From a virus: a stretch of 50,630 bases of DNA. The notes under the pieces are model-generated. The model worked only from the letters and a program-made list of their open reading frames with translations, had not been told where the DNA came from and ran no database searches. Of the stretch, positions 1 through 7,519 are shown piece by piece. The translations under genes and the position numbers were made by a program. The stretch spans positions 1-50,630 of the IMG/VR virus record IMGVR_UViG_3300013119_000330, one strand, 5' to 3'. The stretch's first letter is position 1. The number at the start of each line of letters is the position of its first letter.

Positions 1-8
1 TCATTCAT
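1..8 (-). CDS. Start of a gene running off the left edge
   Basis: An ATG on the minus strand at 8-6 follows an AAAGGG ribosome-binding site and lies about 40 bases downstream of the sigma-70-like promoter at 50-78. Only the first residues (M-N) are inside the window, so nothing can be said of function. Confidence 0.35.
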
Positions 9-46
9 TTACCCTTTCTAGGTAGTTTGTCTCTCGACGTTGTTTT

Positions 47-96
47 AACATTATTGCAAACCATTTTGCAATTGTCAAATCTTTATTAAACTTTCT
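47..96. repeat. 50-bp promoter-bearing repeat, copy 1
   Basis: Bases 47-96 match 525-574 at 46 of 50 positions by eye. The repeat covers the promoter and the upstream tract ending in AAAGTTYAATAAAGAT (minus strand). Confidence 0.8.
50..78 (-). promoter_or_regulatory. Sigma-70-like promoter, copy 1 of a repeated cassette
   Basis: Minus strand: -35 TTGACA (78-73), 17 bp spacer, -10 AATAAT (55-50). It directs transcription off the left edge. A near-identical promoter lies at 528-556. Confidence 0.7.
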
Positions 97-500
97 TATT
101 TCTTCAATGATTCCAACACTTTACGTGGATCGAGGTCTTCGTAAACACCACTAGAGGAGATACGGTCACCGTTCGGACCCTGCGACCAATAAGTAATACC
201 CGAGGCCTCACAAAAGTATTTATCGTAACCTAGCGAGCGGAGCTTATGCTTCGCCTGGTCCCAGTCGATCTTTGCTCGCGCTTCGGCCTCATAATCTCGG
301 GTCGCCCCTATCGAGACGACAAGTGCCATACTAACTTTCGTATCTGTGATGCTCGGGTTCTCATAAGCATGAAACCTCATCTGAGCCGCAATGTTATCAC
401 TAGCAGCACACATTACTTCGCACCACAGTTCCTTTACCGTTCCAAAGTCTTTATTGACATATGCTGTTAACAGTGCATCGCCACGTTCTTTAATATTCAT
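96..500 (-). CDS. Small phage protein with YWSQ/NGDRI motif, paralogue of 584-817
   Basis: 134 residues from the ATG at 500, preceded by an AAAGG site. The same start context and M-N-I-K-E-R beginning occur in the neighbouring gene 584-817. The C-terminal part shares G-I-x-Y-W-S-Q, N-G-D-R-I and D-P-R-K-V-L-E-S-L with that gene. A longer reading to 542 is unlikely because it would run into the promoter. I do not recognise the family. Promoter, start and C-terminal domain are all shared with 584-817, which points to a tandem duplication. The insert between the N-terminus and the motif is unique to this copy. Confidence 0.75.
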   Translation of the reverse strand: MNIKERGDALLTAYVNKDFGTVKELWCEVMCAASDNIAAQMRFHAYENPSITDTKVSMALVVSIGATRDYEAEARAKIDWDQAKHKLRSLGYDKYFCEASGITYWSQGPNGDRISSSGVYEDLDPRKVLESLKK

Positions 501-524
501 GCTGTAACCTTTCTTCATTGTGTA

Positions 525-574
525 AACATTATTGCATATCATTTTGTAATTGTCAAATCTTTATTGAACTTTCT
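525..574. repeat. 50-bp promoter-bearing repeat, copy 2
   Basis: Partner of 47-96, with 4 mismatches in 50. It contains the promoter at 528-556 in the intergenic region upstream of 96-500. Confidence 0.8.
528..556 (-). promoter_or_regulatory. Sigma-70-like promoter for 96-500
   Basis: Minus strand: TTGACA (556-551), 17 bp, AATAAT (533-528). Transcription would begin near 521, just ahead of the ATG at 500. Confidence 0.75.
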
Positions 575-583
575 AGTTAAAAC

Positions 584-817
584 TTAAAAGTCCGTAAACC
601 AGAGCAATGATTCCAACACTTTACGTGGGTCGCCTTCGGTGCAAATGTCACCGTTCTCGTCAGTGATACGGTCACCGTTCTCGGTCTGCGACCAATAACT
701 TATACCCGTGACCTGACAAATGTATTCCCTGTAACCTCGCGAATGTAGTCTTAACAGTGCATCGCTGCGCTCGTTTCGCTCTCGCGCTTCGGCATCAAAA
801 CGTTCTTTAATATTCAT
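584..817 (-). CDS. Small phage protein with YWSQ/NGDRI motif, paralogue of 96-500
   Basis: 77 residues from an ATG with an AAAGG ribosome-binding site. It starts M-N-I-K-E-R, carries G-I-S-Y-W-S-Q, N-G-D-R-I and D-P-R-K-V-L-E-S-L, and is a shortened paralogue of 96-500. It lies 13 bases after 831-1040 and probably shares its transcript from the promoter at 1071-1099. Function unknown. Confidence 0.75.
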   Translation of the reverse strand: MNIKERFDAEARERNERSDALLRLHSRGYREYICQVTGISYWSQTENGDRITDENGDICTEGDPRKVLESLLWFTDF

Positions 818-830
818 ACTATAACCTTTC

Positions 831-1040
831 TTATTTCAACCATGTATTCATTGACTCACGCTTGATACGCTTAATCATATCTTCACCTAAAATCATCTCT
901 ATCTGCTGATACGGGATTGTACCGTTGATATCATCCCATAGGTCCGACACTGGTTGCGGGTTGCCTGAACATCCCGACTCTGTTAGTCTAGCGTTGAACT
1001 CTCTTGCCAACACACCACTTAACTCTTTATACTGACTCAT
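831..1040 (-). CDS. Hypothetical protein
   Basis: 69 residues from the ATG at 1040, preceded by AAGGA. Upstream in-frame ATGs fall at or before the expected transcription start. Mostly charged and helical; no recognised domain. First gene after the promoter at 1071-1099. Confidence 0.65.
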   Translation of the reverse strand: MSQYKELSGVLAREFNARLTESGCSGNPQPVSDLWDDINGTIPYQQIEMILGEDMIKRIKRESMNTWLK

Positions 1041-1070
1041 TACTTTTTTCCTTCGCTTCATTGTGTAAAC

Positions 1071-1099
1071 ATTAAACCACATCAAGATTCAAAAGTCAA
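1071..1099 (-). promoter_or_regulatory. Sigma-70-like promoter for 831-1040 and 584-817
   Basis: Minus strand: TTGACT (1099-1094), 17 bp, TTTAAT (1076-1071), followed by the same GTTTACACAATGAAG leader as the promoter at 528-556. Confidence 0.7.
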
Positions 1100-1116
1100 A
1101 AGTTTTTTGAACTTTC

Positions 1117-1311
1117 TTATTTGTTCATTCGTTTCAAGTAGTTACAATAATCATCCAATCCACTGTGCATCACTTCCTTTAATGCTTCCTTGTCATCAAC
1201 AAGGTCAATCACTGCCAATAGTGCCTGATGTTTATCAACGCCCTGATGCTTTAGTGAATCGGCCACTGCAAATTTAATGTCATTAACTAATGCTTTTGTA
1301 CTTGGTAGCAT
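1117..1311 (-). CDS. Hypothetical helical protein
   Basis: 64 residues from the ATG at 1311, with AGGAG 7 bases upstream. A GTG at 1320 is an alternative start. Predominantly helical composition. It overlaps the end of 1283-1582, consistent with translational coupling. Function unknown. Confidence 0.65.
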   Translation of the reverse strand: MLPSTKALVNDIKFAVADSLKHQGVDKHQALLAVIDLVDDKEALKEVMHSGLDDYCNYLKRMNK

Positions 1312-1582
1312 AGATCTCACTCCTGATTCTTTCTTTATTCATTCTCATCTGGTCGCTATCTGCGAACTTTATCTCATTACGATAACACTGGTGCTCGGGA
1401 TAATAACCGTTCATCCACCTGACGCGATAGACAGAAGCGCCGATTGGATACCCTAAGTGGTTCTTCACAACAAAGTGACCTAGCACTAACCCGATGTCAT
1501 CCCTCGGTATTGCTCGAAGGGCGGGCGATACCTTGCCTCTATAGGATAACCTCACAAGTGTTCCTGCTGTTATTTTACTCAT
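1283..1582 (-). CDS. Small SH3/KOW-like phage protein
   Basis: 99 residues from the ATG at 1582, with GGAAGGAG just upstream. N-terminal I-T-A-G-T-L-V-R-L, then I-G-L-V-L-G and V-Y-R-V-R-W-M: the beta-rich pattern of hydrophobic strands with G-x-(V/L)-(R/K) seen in the K-V-G-D mini-proteins of this window. No catalytic residues are evident. It sits directly after the lipoprotein gene 1584-1853 (1 base apart). Fold assignment is inference. Confidence 0.65.
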   Translation of the reverse strand: MSKITAGTLVRLSYRGKVSPALRAIPRDDIGLVLGHFVVKNHLGYPIGASVYRVRWMNGYYPEHQCYRNEIKFADSDQMRMNKERIRSEIYATKYKSIS

Positions 1583-1583
1583 G

Positions 1584-1853
1584 CTACTCCTTCCAACACT
1601 TGTTAAAGTGCCCACAGTCGGGCGCTAGTTCTTCCATATCATGAAACGGAATACACATATCTCTCTCGTGTGTTCTTGACGGGTCGCAGATAATATCCGC
1701 TGCCACCACTACGGGTTCTTTACCCTCTATGCTCAATCCACAACGAACAACAGTGTGCGAGTAGTTAGAGTCGTAGATGCTGCAATCTTCTTCTGTAACA
1801 TCACCACAAGCGATTAGTGATAGGGCGATTAATGCTAGAGTCAAAATCTTCAT
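1584..1853 (-). CDS. Small cysteine-rich lipoprotein
   Basis: 89 residues from the ATG at 1853 (AAGGG upstream). The N-terminus is a lipoprotein signal: M-K-I-L-T, hydrophobic core, then lipobox L-I-A-C at residues 15-18. The mature part has six further cysteines, suggesting disulfides outside the cytoplasm. It is preceded by its own promoter (1885-1913). Role unknown; surface modification or superinfection exclusion is possible. Confidence 0.75.
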   Translation of the reverse strand: MKILTLALIALSLIACGDVTEEDCSIYDSNYSHTVVRCGLSIEGKEPVVVAADIICDPSRTHERDMCIPFHDMEELAPDCGHFNKCWKE

Positions 1854-1884
1854 TTGTTTTTTCCCTTCAATCAATTACAAATAC

Positions 1885-1913
1885 ATCCTACCACAAGAAA
1901 AATTTTCGCGCAA
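1885..1913 (-). promoter_or_regulatory. Sigma-70-like promoter, second repeated type
   Basis: Minus strand: TTGCGC (1913-1908), 17 bp T-rich spacer, TAGGAT (1890-1885). Closely resembles 2946-2974, including an upstream ATTGACGATT tract and a downstream GTATTT tract. Confidence 0.65.
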
Positions 1914-1946
1914 GAAAAATCGACAATCGTCAATTATTTCAATGGT

Positions 1947-2228
1947 TTAGACCCCAAGACGTAGTACATAATATCCGCTGCCACCACGAGGATCTTTATT
2001 ATATCTCTCCACAACCTTGAATATATCTGAAGGGCACAATTCGCTGCCCTTTTCCCCGTAGAGTTCGTGCCAGTTTGTCACATTGCCCATACCATCACAT
2101 TCAAATAGCATGATCTCGGGTGTATTAAATGCTGTACTATAGGACGCTAACACTTTGTTGTTGGTGTTAACATCCTTGAATACAAACTTGGTGCCACTGG
2201 TGCCTAAAGGGTAATGTACTTTAAGCAT
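1947..2228 (-). CDS. Hypothetical protein
   Basis: 93 residues. The ATG overlaps the stop of 2221-2469 (AATGCTTAA), so translation is probably coupled. Beta-rich, with K-F-V-F-K-D-V and S-D-I-F-K-V-V segments resembling the strand pattern of the local mini-protein family. Not recognised. Confidence 0.65.
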   Translation of the reverse strand: MLKVHYPLGTSGTKFVFKDVNTNNKVLASYSTAFNTPEIMLFECDGMGNVTNWHELYGEKGSELCPSDIFKVVERYNKDPRGGSGYYVLRLGV

Positions 2229-2469
2229 TTAACTCACTCTTTAAATCCTCTAGCAGACATTCACGTTTTTCTTTGTTGTTGTCGAATGCTTCTGGCATGA
2301 ATCCCCTTTGGAACAACCAATCATCCAAGTCTGGCTTGCGCATACGGTTAATCGTAGCCACTGACATAAACCGCTTGGTGCCAAAGATTGTCTCAACCTT
2401 GCCTGCGTTCCGTTGTCGGTTACTGGTACGCTGTAGGTTTGCGTGTAAGTTTTGACTAACTCTCATCAT
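2221..2469 (-). CDS. Hypothetical basic protein
   Basis: 82 residues, basic N-terminal half and acidic C-terminus. The start (ATG at 2469 or 2466) overlaps the end of 2456-2647. No recognised motif. Confidence 0.6.
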   Translation of the reverse strand: MMRVSQNLHANLQRTSNRQRNAGKVETIFGTKRFMSVATINRMRKPDLDDWLFQRGFMPEAFDNNKEKRECLLEDLKSELNA

Positions 2470-2647
2470 TCTTTACCTCTTCAATAAAATCGTATTCAAT
2501 GTAACCAATATCTGATGTTTCTTCCCAATCACTCCAAGATTCGGGTGCTGCTATCTTTGCTTCATCGTAAGCGTCATCCTCACAGTCCGCCTCTATAACA
2601 ATCGTTGATACAAACTCTCCAAACTTCTTTATACGATACCTACGCAT
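2456..2647 (-). CDS. Small acidic protein, DpnD/PcfM-like pattern
   Basis: 63 residues beginning M-R-R-Y-R-I-K-K-F-G-E-F. The pattern of a beta strand followed by I-E-A-D-C-E-D-D-A-Y-D-E-A resembles the small DpnD/PcfM-like family (strand, then 'V-E-A-x-x-x-x-E-A'). Overlaps both neighbours by a few bases. The family guess is weak. Confidence 0.6.
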   Translation of the reverse strand: MRRYRIKKFGEFVSTIVIEADCEDDAYDEAKIAAPESWSDWEETSDIGYIEYDFIEEVKNDES

Positions 2648-2918
2648 TTAACCTCCTGATGTTATCCTTGTGAACGTGGATGATGTTTGGAGTATCACCC
2701 TCGAATAATATAATCTTGAACACATCACCCTCAATAATACTGGTTAGGTGTCTTGTGATGCCCTTTTCATCTAAGAAAGTATCGGTTCGCTTACTCGCTC
2801 CTACGATATACCCAAACTTCCCGTGGTCACTGATCTTTGCAGGGTCTTCAGTTCGCTCTGCGTAGTGATCCCACACTTGAATCAGGTCACCTGCTTTTGC
2901 TGGTCTTACGTTTTGCAT
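2640..2918 (-). CDS. Small SH3/KOW-like phage protein (KAGD type)
   Basis: 92 residues from the ATG at 2918, with AAGGA 7 bases upstream. Begins with K-A-G-D-L-I-Q-V-W, then G-Y-I-V-G and V-F-K-I-I-L, which is the strand order of the K-V-G-D family, with a longer insert. First gene after the promoter at 2946-2974. Confidence 0.7.
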   Translation of the reverse strand: MQNVRPAKAGDLIQVWDHYAERTEDPAKISDHGKFGYIVGASKRTDTFLDEKGITRHLTSIIEGDVFKIILFEGDTPNIIHVHKDNIRRLNA

Positions 2919-2945
2919 TTGATTTCCTTCCATCAACTTGAATAC

Positions 2946-2974
2946 ATCTTAGCAAAGAAAAAAAATTCCCGCAA
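2946..2974 (-). promoter_or_regulatory. Sigma-70-like promoter for 2640-2918 and downstream genes
   Basis: Minus strand: TTGCGG (2974-2969), 17 bp, TAAGAT (2951-2946). Same architecture as 1885-1913. Confidence 0.65.
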
Positions 2975-3009
2975 GAAAAAAACCGCGAAATCGTGAATCG
3001 TCAATAAAA

Positions 3010-3168
3010 TCAACTACTTGCATACTTACCGATAATGGTAGATATGTATTTATTAAACTGTCTTATCTCTCCACTAGGAGTGATACATCGGTAGAACCCA
3101 TCATAGGCGCCTTCCCCTATCACTAACCAAGTCTGCCCTTCGTGCTTAAAGTATGTTCCCCTCTTCAT
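3010..3168 (-). CDS. Small SH3/KOW-like phage protein
   Basis: 52 residues from the ATG at 3168 (AAAGG upstream), overlapping the stop of 3165-3404. Starts M-K-R-G-T-Y-F-K-H and has a G-E-A-Y-D-G-F-Y-R-C-I-T-P-S-G-E core. Compact beta-rich mini-protein; function unknown. Confidence 0.65.
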   Translation of the reverse strand: MKRGTYFKHEGQTWLVIGEGAYDGFYRCITPSGEIRQFNKYISTIIGKYASS

Positions 3169-3404
3169 CGCTTGCCTTTCTTTGCTGGATAGTAATTGAC
3201 AATACCCTTTTCGATACCACCGACAATAGACTGTCTTGTTGCCCACTGGATACTTGTGACTATCTGTCCTGTTTCATCGTGCGGGCTTGTTAGTGAGTAA
3301 TACCACTTGTTGCCCTTACGGTATAGCAAGACGCCAGTGATGTATCCGTTGTGTGGTCCTGATGGTTCAGGTGTTCTCATTATGCTACCTTTGGTTAATC
3401 TCAT
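3165..3404 (-). CDS. Small beta-rich phage protein
   Basis: 79 residues from the ATG at 3404. The start overlaps the stop of 3401-3556 as ATGA, with GAGGG upstream. Contains K-G-S-I-M-R, G-Y-I-T-G-V-L-L-Y and a conserved-looking T-S-I-Q-W-A-T. Not recognised beyond resemblance to neighbouring mini-proteins. Confidence 0.65.
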   Translation of the reverse strand: MRLTKGSIMRTPEPSGPHNGYITGVLLYRKGNKWYYSLTSPHDETGQIVTSIQWATRQSIVGGIEKGIVNYYPAKKGKR

Positions 3405-3556
3405 CCTAATACCCTCAACTGACTTGTTACTGCCCATGCGCTACTACCACACGTTGTCCATATCTTAGTTAATCCTGTATCTTCGCATACATATCTCACC
3501 ATGCCAACAATAGGTTTTAACTTGTGGTCATACCTTACGAGTGTTCCCTGTTTCAT
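3401..3556 (-). CDS. K-x-G mini-protein, short member
   Basis: 51 residues: M-K-Q-G-T-L-V-R-Y at the start, then I-V-G-M-V-R-Y and a C-terminal L-R-V-L-G. The stop overlaps the ATG of 3165-3404 (ATGA). Belongs by pattern to the K-V-G-D family scattered through the window. Confidence 0.65.
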   Translation of the reverse strand: MKQGTLVRYDHKLKPIVGMVRYVCEDTGLTKIWTTCGSSAWAVTSQLRVLG

Positions 3557-3565
3557 ACATACCTC

Positions 3566-4849
3566 TCAATCAACAATCACTACACGTTCTTTAGTCTCGA
3601 AGTATCTCCTGTTAGCATACTGCTCTGTAGTCATCCACAAACGCTGACACTTGCTAGAGATAGGTTTGGGAGCACACATATCTGTTAAGACAATGTGACC
3701 ATCAAAGGCACGCTCATTGACATACTTGGTAGGAGCATCAAAGCATGTACCACCATGTAGGACTCGCTCTACCTTGCGTGATTGACCCTTGCGCCACACA
3801 TAAACTTTATCTTCTTCTACTCTCGTGTCAAAAGGAATAACCGTAAAGGATGCAACCTCTGATAGCTTGTTCAACTCTGCAAAGAACATAGCGAGCATCT
3901 GATCATCTACTGATCCCGATTGGTCAATACTCACCGCAATGTTAGCAACACGGTTAGACTTGCGTCCAGCGTGAATGTAGGGATACCTACGGTTAATTCG
4001 TCTAATAGTGTTAGACCTGTTTGCTTTCTGTGAAGACTTCACAAAGAATCGCAGCACCTTGCGCCAGTCAATCTTAGTCTTGAGACTTTCGATAATATCC
4101 TTCCTGACCGATGCTGATACCGATCCCCAATTACCGTTGGCTGATGCCTCCTCGGACGCCTGTTTAACAATTTCTTTGAGTCTCTCATTGGCAATATCAT
4201 TTAACTCCTTCGCTTGTTCATCACTAGCACCCCAACCGCTATGGTCATCCAGCGTAGAAACGCCGCCAGACCCGTTAGAATCGCCGCCTGTGCCCTTTTC
4301 TCCACCTTGTGGTTGTCCTTGCCCATCCCCTGACTCACCTTCGCCTGAACCGCCGTTCTGCTGCTCTTCCAAAATCTTCTTGACGTGCGGAACATACCAT
4401 TCTGCTGCCTGTCCTGAAGGTAAATCCTTGAAGACACCCTCGCCAGGAATACATCCTTCCTTGGGTAGATTCTTGATATGTGAATTGATAGCAAGGTCTG
4501 CGCTGATGTTCCAAACCTTAGCAGTAATATCACTACCCTCAGTATTCCAAGGAGCACGATCGGTAACGTGCTTGAAGATAATGTGATAGAACTCATGTAT
4601 CAGTACAGCAGTGCGCTCCAATTCACTCAGTCCCCTGAAGAACTCAGGGTTATAAAGCATTTCAAACTGTGCGGTCTCCTTGTTAACCATAACACCAACA
4701 GTAGGAATACCATAGGATGCTCGTTTGTTGATACGTCTTGAGATAGCGGCAAAGAACGGTTCATTCATAAGTAACCGCGCAGTGTGCATATTCAAATCAA
4801 AATCATTGTTATCTCTGGATTGGATATTCATTGCGATCCCCGTAGCCAT
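3566..4849 (-). CDS. VWA domain protein with metallopeptidase-like domain (DUF2201 type)
   Basis: 427 residues. The N-terminal half carries a zinc-metallopeptidase motif H-E-F-Y-H at residues 85-89. A central low-complexity Gly/Ser/Gln linker (about 165-200) follows. The C-terminal part is a VWA-like domain with the metal-site motif D-Q-S-G-S at 309-313. This is the layout of DUF2201/VWA-like proteins that pair with MoxR ATPases, and such an ATPase is encoded immediately upstream (4912-5976). In cellular MoxR-VWA pairs the ATPase remodels a client bound through the VWA domain; which client applies here is unknown. AGGAG precedes the start, and a separate promoter lies at 4876-4904. Confidence 0.85.
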   Translation of the reverse strand: MATGIAMNIQSRDNNDFDLNMHTARLLMNEPFFAAISRRINKRASYGIPTVGVMVNKETAQFEMLYNPEFFRGLSELERTAVLIHEFYHIIFKHVTDRAPWNTEGSDITAKVWNISADLAINSHIKNLPKEGCIPGEGVFKDLPSGQAAEWYVPHVKKILEEQQNGGSGEGESGDGQGQPQGGEKGTGGDSNGSGGVSTLDDHSGWGASDEQAKELNDIANERLKEIVKQASEEASANGNWGSVSASVRKDIIESLKTKIDWRKVLRFFVKSSQKANRSNTIRRINRRYPYIHAGRKSNRVANIAVSIDQSGSVDDQMLAMFFAELNKLSEVASFTVIPFDTRVEEDKVYVWRKGQSRKVERVLHGGTCFDAPTKYVNERAFDGHIVLTDMCAPKPISSKCQRLWMTTEQYANRRYFETKERVVIVD

Positions 4850-4875
4850 AATTCAAACTCCTAACTTACAAAACA

Positions 4876-4904
4876 ATGATACTTAAAAAACTAACAAATG
4901 TCAA
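4876..4904 (-). promoter_or_regulatory. Sigma-70-like promoter for the VWA gene
   Basis: Minus strand: TTGACA (4904-4899), 17 bp, TATCAT (4881-4876). Lies between the MoxR gene and the VWA gene. Confidence 0.7.
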
Positions 4905-4911
4905 ATTTATT

Positions 4912-5976
4912 TTATTCTTTATCTCCTAACATTTCCACTAGGAAGTCAGAGAAGGTCCTACCATCTACTTCTGCCTTATGAATCTTTAGGAGATTCTTTT
5001 GTTCATCACCGCCAATGTCTGCAAGCAATGCCCATACCTTCATCACCACCTCTGAAGGCATACCAGTCATCATATATCGTGCTACGTTGCTGATCTGATC
5101 ATCAGTCAATTCACCTGCAAATACCTTTTCTGCCTCAAACTTACTAACCAATGCAGAATGCTCGTTAATGTCAAAGTCACGCACCTTGGCAAAGTCACCC
5201 TTGTTCAATATGTCATCTACAGTTACCTGTCGGTCCATCGTAGCAACAAAGTCACGGAATGCGACAGCTGCCTCAAAACCAACGAACGCAGTAGCTAGGT
5301 GATACAATGCGTTGTGATCATCAAACAACTTGCTCTGAGACAAACACTCATCCAATCGCTCCCATGATCGTCGTGAGGGATAGACCTTGTTAGGTTCAAA
5401 GTCATCCTTATGCTCAAGGTGATCATGGTTGTGGTTAATGAATCCCCACACCTCATCTGAAATATCTGCTTTCTTTGCCCAGTCCAACCAGTCCTCAACT
5501 GTTGGTTCAATGTCAAAGACAGTCCATCGGTCCAACTCAGCAGGATCCATTTCACCTACCTGATACTGTGACCCATGCTCACCGCCATTGACAGCAGCAA
5601 AGATAATAGTATCATCATGCAGTACATGACCGTTTAACTTACGACTGTCAGTCAACTCGAAGATACCCTGGCGTACCTCAAGCGTGGCACGATCTACCTC
5701 GTCCAGGAACAAGACCACTGGATTGTCACAAGCAGTCTTGAACCAATCGGGGGGGTTGAACGAGGTAGAGTTGCCGTTAATACTAGGGAGACCAACCAAG
5801 TCACCCTCAGTCATTTGAGATGCTCGACGCTCAACAACAGGCATGCCAATGTGATCGGCGCACTGATAAACAACAGTAGATTTGCCGATACCGTGGCGAC
5901 CACGGAGTAATACAGGTTTGTGAACTGCGGTAACATACTTGACCATCTTGCCAAAGGTTTTAAAATCTACTGCCAT
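4912..5976 (-). CDS. MoxR-type AAA+ ATPase
   Basis: 354 residues. Walker A G-R-H-G-I-G-K-S at 26-33 and Walker B L-F-L-D-E at 89-93, followed by a conserved R-x-x-x-x-x-G-x-x-E-L region as in MoxR/CbbQ-like AAA+ proteins. It should hydrolyse ATP to remodel a partner. The next gene downstream (3566-4849) encodes the expected VWA partner, so the two form a MoxR-VWA module. Transcribed from the promoter at 6032-6060. Confidence 0.88.
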   Translation of the reverse strand: MAVDFKTFGKMVKYVTAVHKPVLLRGRHGIGKSTVVYQCADHIGMPVVERRASQMTEGDLVGLPSINGNSTSFNPPDWFKTACDNPVVLFLDEVDRATLEVRQGIFELTDSRKLNGHVLHDDTIIFAAVNGGEHGSQYQVGEMDPAELDRWTVFDIEPTVEDWLDWAKKADISDEVWGFINHNHDHLEHKDDFEPNKVYPSRRSWERLDECLSQSKLFDDHNALYHLATAFVGFEAAVAFRDFVATMDRQVTVDDILNKGDFAKVRDFDINEHSALVSKFEAEKVFAGELTDDQISNVARYMMTGMPSEVVMKVWALLADIGGDEQKNLLKIHKAEVDGRTFSDFLVEMLGDKE

Positions 5977-6031
5977 GATTTATCTCCTGTTGTAATTAGC
6001 AGTTAAAGTTGCGTTCCCAACGAACAAATAC

Positions 6032-6060
6032 ATTAGACCATAATAAAAAACAAAATGCAA
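6032..6060 (-). promoter_or_regulatory. Sigma-70-like promoter, TTGCAT type, for the MoxR gene
   Basis: Minus strand: TTGCAT (6060-6055), 17 bp, TCTAAT (6037-6032). The hexamers and the TTTGTTTT spacer start are shared with 7918-7946. Confidence 0.65.
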
Positions 6061-6084
6061 ATAAAAATGAAAAACTAAATGATT

Positions 6085-6786
6085 TCAAATAGATGCGTGG
6101 TTCATCAAGTCCCAAGGATCGAGGTCGCCGTGTGACACTAACAGTTCTTCAATCGGGTCCAGCCTCTTGATATAATCTTGGCGCAAGTGCGGCGCATAAA
6201 CTTTGTACAGGTTAATTAACTTTTTTTGTTCCTTCTGTGCTGCACTAACTTTCACTTCTAAATTGAACCACTTCCCAAAGTGAGGATTCAAATGCCTAAC
6301 ATTATTTTCACGAACGAATGACGCATAGAACGAGTATCTATCCCAAATCTCTTCTGCAAAAAACTTGTCACAACTCTTTCCCTGCTTCTCAAGTTCTCTG
6401 TTTCTATCAACGATAGAGTATAGTCTATCTGCCTCCCTTTTTAGTTTGTTGCGTAACACAATGAGGTCTGCCCTATAGTCCTGAGAGGTAAGCTGTCCGT
6501 TGTCAAACCGTGATTGATGCTCCTTCAATTCCTTAATGTACTTGCTGTCACTAAATTGAGTAGGCGTCTTATAACAGTCATACCCCACGTTACTTGGCAA
6601 GGGCACACTTCTCCTGGTGGAAATTCTCAAATCCCACTCAGTTGGTACGCCAACTCTCGGGTCTTTAAAGTCAGAGTATTCATTATCATAAAACATAACC
6701 ATTCTGTACTCAATAGCATCGTCTACGAGTTTGTTCAACTCTTTAATTGACTGCTCAATCTCTTCTCTTCTTTGTTTGTTGTTCAC
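6085..6786 (-). CDS. Hypothetical helical phage protein
   Basis: 233 residues from the GTG at 6786, 9 bases after AAAGG. A GTG at 6819 would overlap the previous gene and lacks a comparable site. Strongly charged, with probable coiled-coil stretches near both ends. No catalytic motif recognised. Confidence 0.7.
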   Translation of the reverse strand: MNNKQRREEIEQSIKELNKLVDDAIEYRMVMFYDNEYSDFKDPRVGVPTEWDLRISTRRSVPLPSNVGYDCYKTPTQFSDSKYIKELKEHQSRFDNGQLTSQDYRADLIVLRNKLKREADRLYSIVDRNRELEKQGKSCDKFFAEEIWDRYSFYASFVRENNVRHLNPHFGKWFNLEVKVSAAQKEQKKLINLYKVYAPHLRQDYIKRLDPIEELLVSHGDLDPWDLMNHASI

Positions 6787-6800
6787 AACAAAATACCTTT

Positions 6801-7019
6801 CTAATCTAAGATTTGCCACGGTTCATACTGGAAACTGTTCTCATGAAAGATAAGCACCTCTACACTCTTATCACTGTACAATACCTTGAACACGTCAGTG
6901 TAGAGCGAGTCTTTGTTATTAACCTTATACCCGTCGATAACAACGCCAAGCTTGTCTCCAAACTTATACTTGACTGTTCTACCGATAAAACTACTCTTAA
7001 CTTCTAGTCCCATACTCAC
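6801..7019 (-). CDS. K-V-G-D family mini-protein (divergent)
   Basis: 72 residues from the GTG at 7019, or 70 from the ATG at 7013. Contains R-T-V-K-Y-K-F-G-D, L-G-V-V-I-D-G-Y and V-F-K-V-L-Y-S-D, matching the central G-V-I-V ... F-K-V-L-W pattern of the array at 7337-7893. Ends the run of mini-proteins. Function unknown. Confidence 0.65.
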   Translation of the reverse strand: MSMGLEVKSSFIGRTVKYKFGDKLGVVIDGYKVNNKDSLYTDVFKVLYSDKSVEVLIFHENSFQYEPWQILD

Positions 7020-7337
7020 CTACCATTCAACACTTGTGTTAGTGTACATATCGTAGTCGGATGGGTGTCCTTTGCTTTCGATGTCCCCGTCTTCTTCACC
7101 CAACCTGATAAACCCATAGTCATCATCCTGTAGCATATCCAATAGACTCTCTACTGCTTGAACCTCTGGGTAAGAGTCATACCATTTTGTATGCTCCCAA
7201 TAAAAGTCTGTCTTGTTCCCTTCCTCTTCGGCCTCGGATAACATCTTGTCAAGAGTATCATCTAGCTTGCGGGCAGCGTCCACTACCTCAACCAAAGGCT
7301 CTTTGATTCTAAGATAAACTTCTGATCTATATCCCAT
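7020..7337 (-). CDS. Acidic hypothetical phage protein
   Basis: 105 residues, starting M-G-Y-R-S-E-V-Y-L-R-I and ending in a very acidic tail. A start of this form with an aromatic/acidic tail occurs in a widespread family of small phage proteins of unknown role. The start abuts the stop of 7337-7519. Confidence 0.65.
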   Translation of the reverse strand: MGYRSEVYLRIKEPLVEVVDAARKLDDTLDKMLSEAEEEGNKTDFYWEHTKWYDSYPEVQAVESLLDMLQDDDYGFIRLGEEDGDIESKGHPSDYDMYTNTSVEW

Positions 7338-7519
7338 TATATTTTCTCCAATGCCAATCTAGTTGTTACTTCACGAGCGCCGCACGCATACAATACCCAA
7401 TAACGAGCGCCCAGACAATGACCTGTAGGGAACGTCTCTTCTGGATCGATCCTCACAATAATCCCGATGCCTCTATGCATTAAGTCATGCTTCGGTCTAA
7501 CTGCGTCACCGACTCTCAT
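7337..7519 (-). CDS. K-V-G-D mini-protein, array member 3
   Basis: 60 residues: M-R-V-G-D-A-V-R-P-K, G-I-G-I-I-V-R-I, then Y-W-V-L-Y-A-C-G. Its first codons are read in another frame as the N-E-S-R-stop end of 7506-7694, the same dual-coding junction as between 7681-7893 and 7506-7694. Probably an SH3/KOW-like barrel; role unknown. Confidence 0.7.
   Translation of the reverse strand: MRVGDAVRPKHDLMHRGIGIIVRIDPEETFPTGHCLGARYWVLYACGAREVTTRLALEKI

Noticed and set aside
4008-4586. 192-residue plus-strand open frame rich in Pro and Ser
   Set aside because: It is the antisense of the Gly/Ser-rich linker of the VWA gene and has no ribosome-binding site; all supported genes are on the minus strand.
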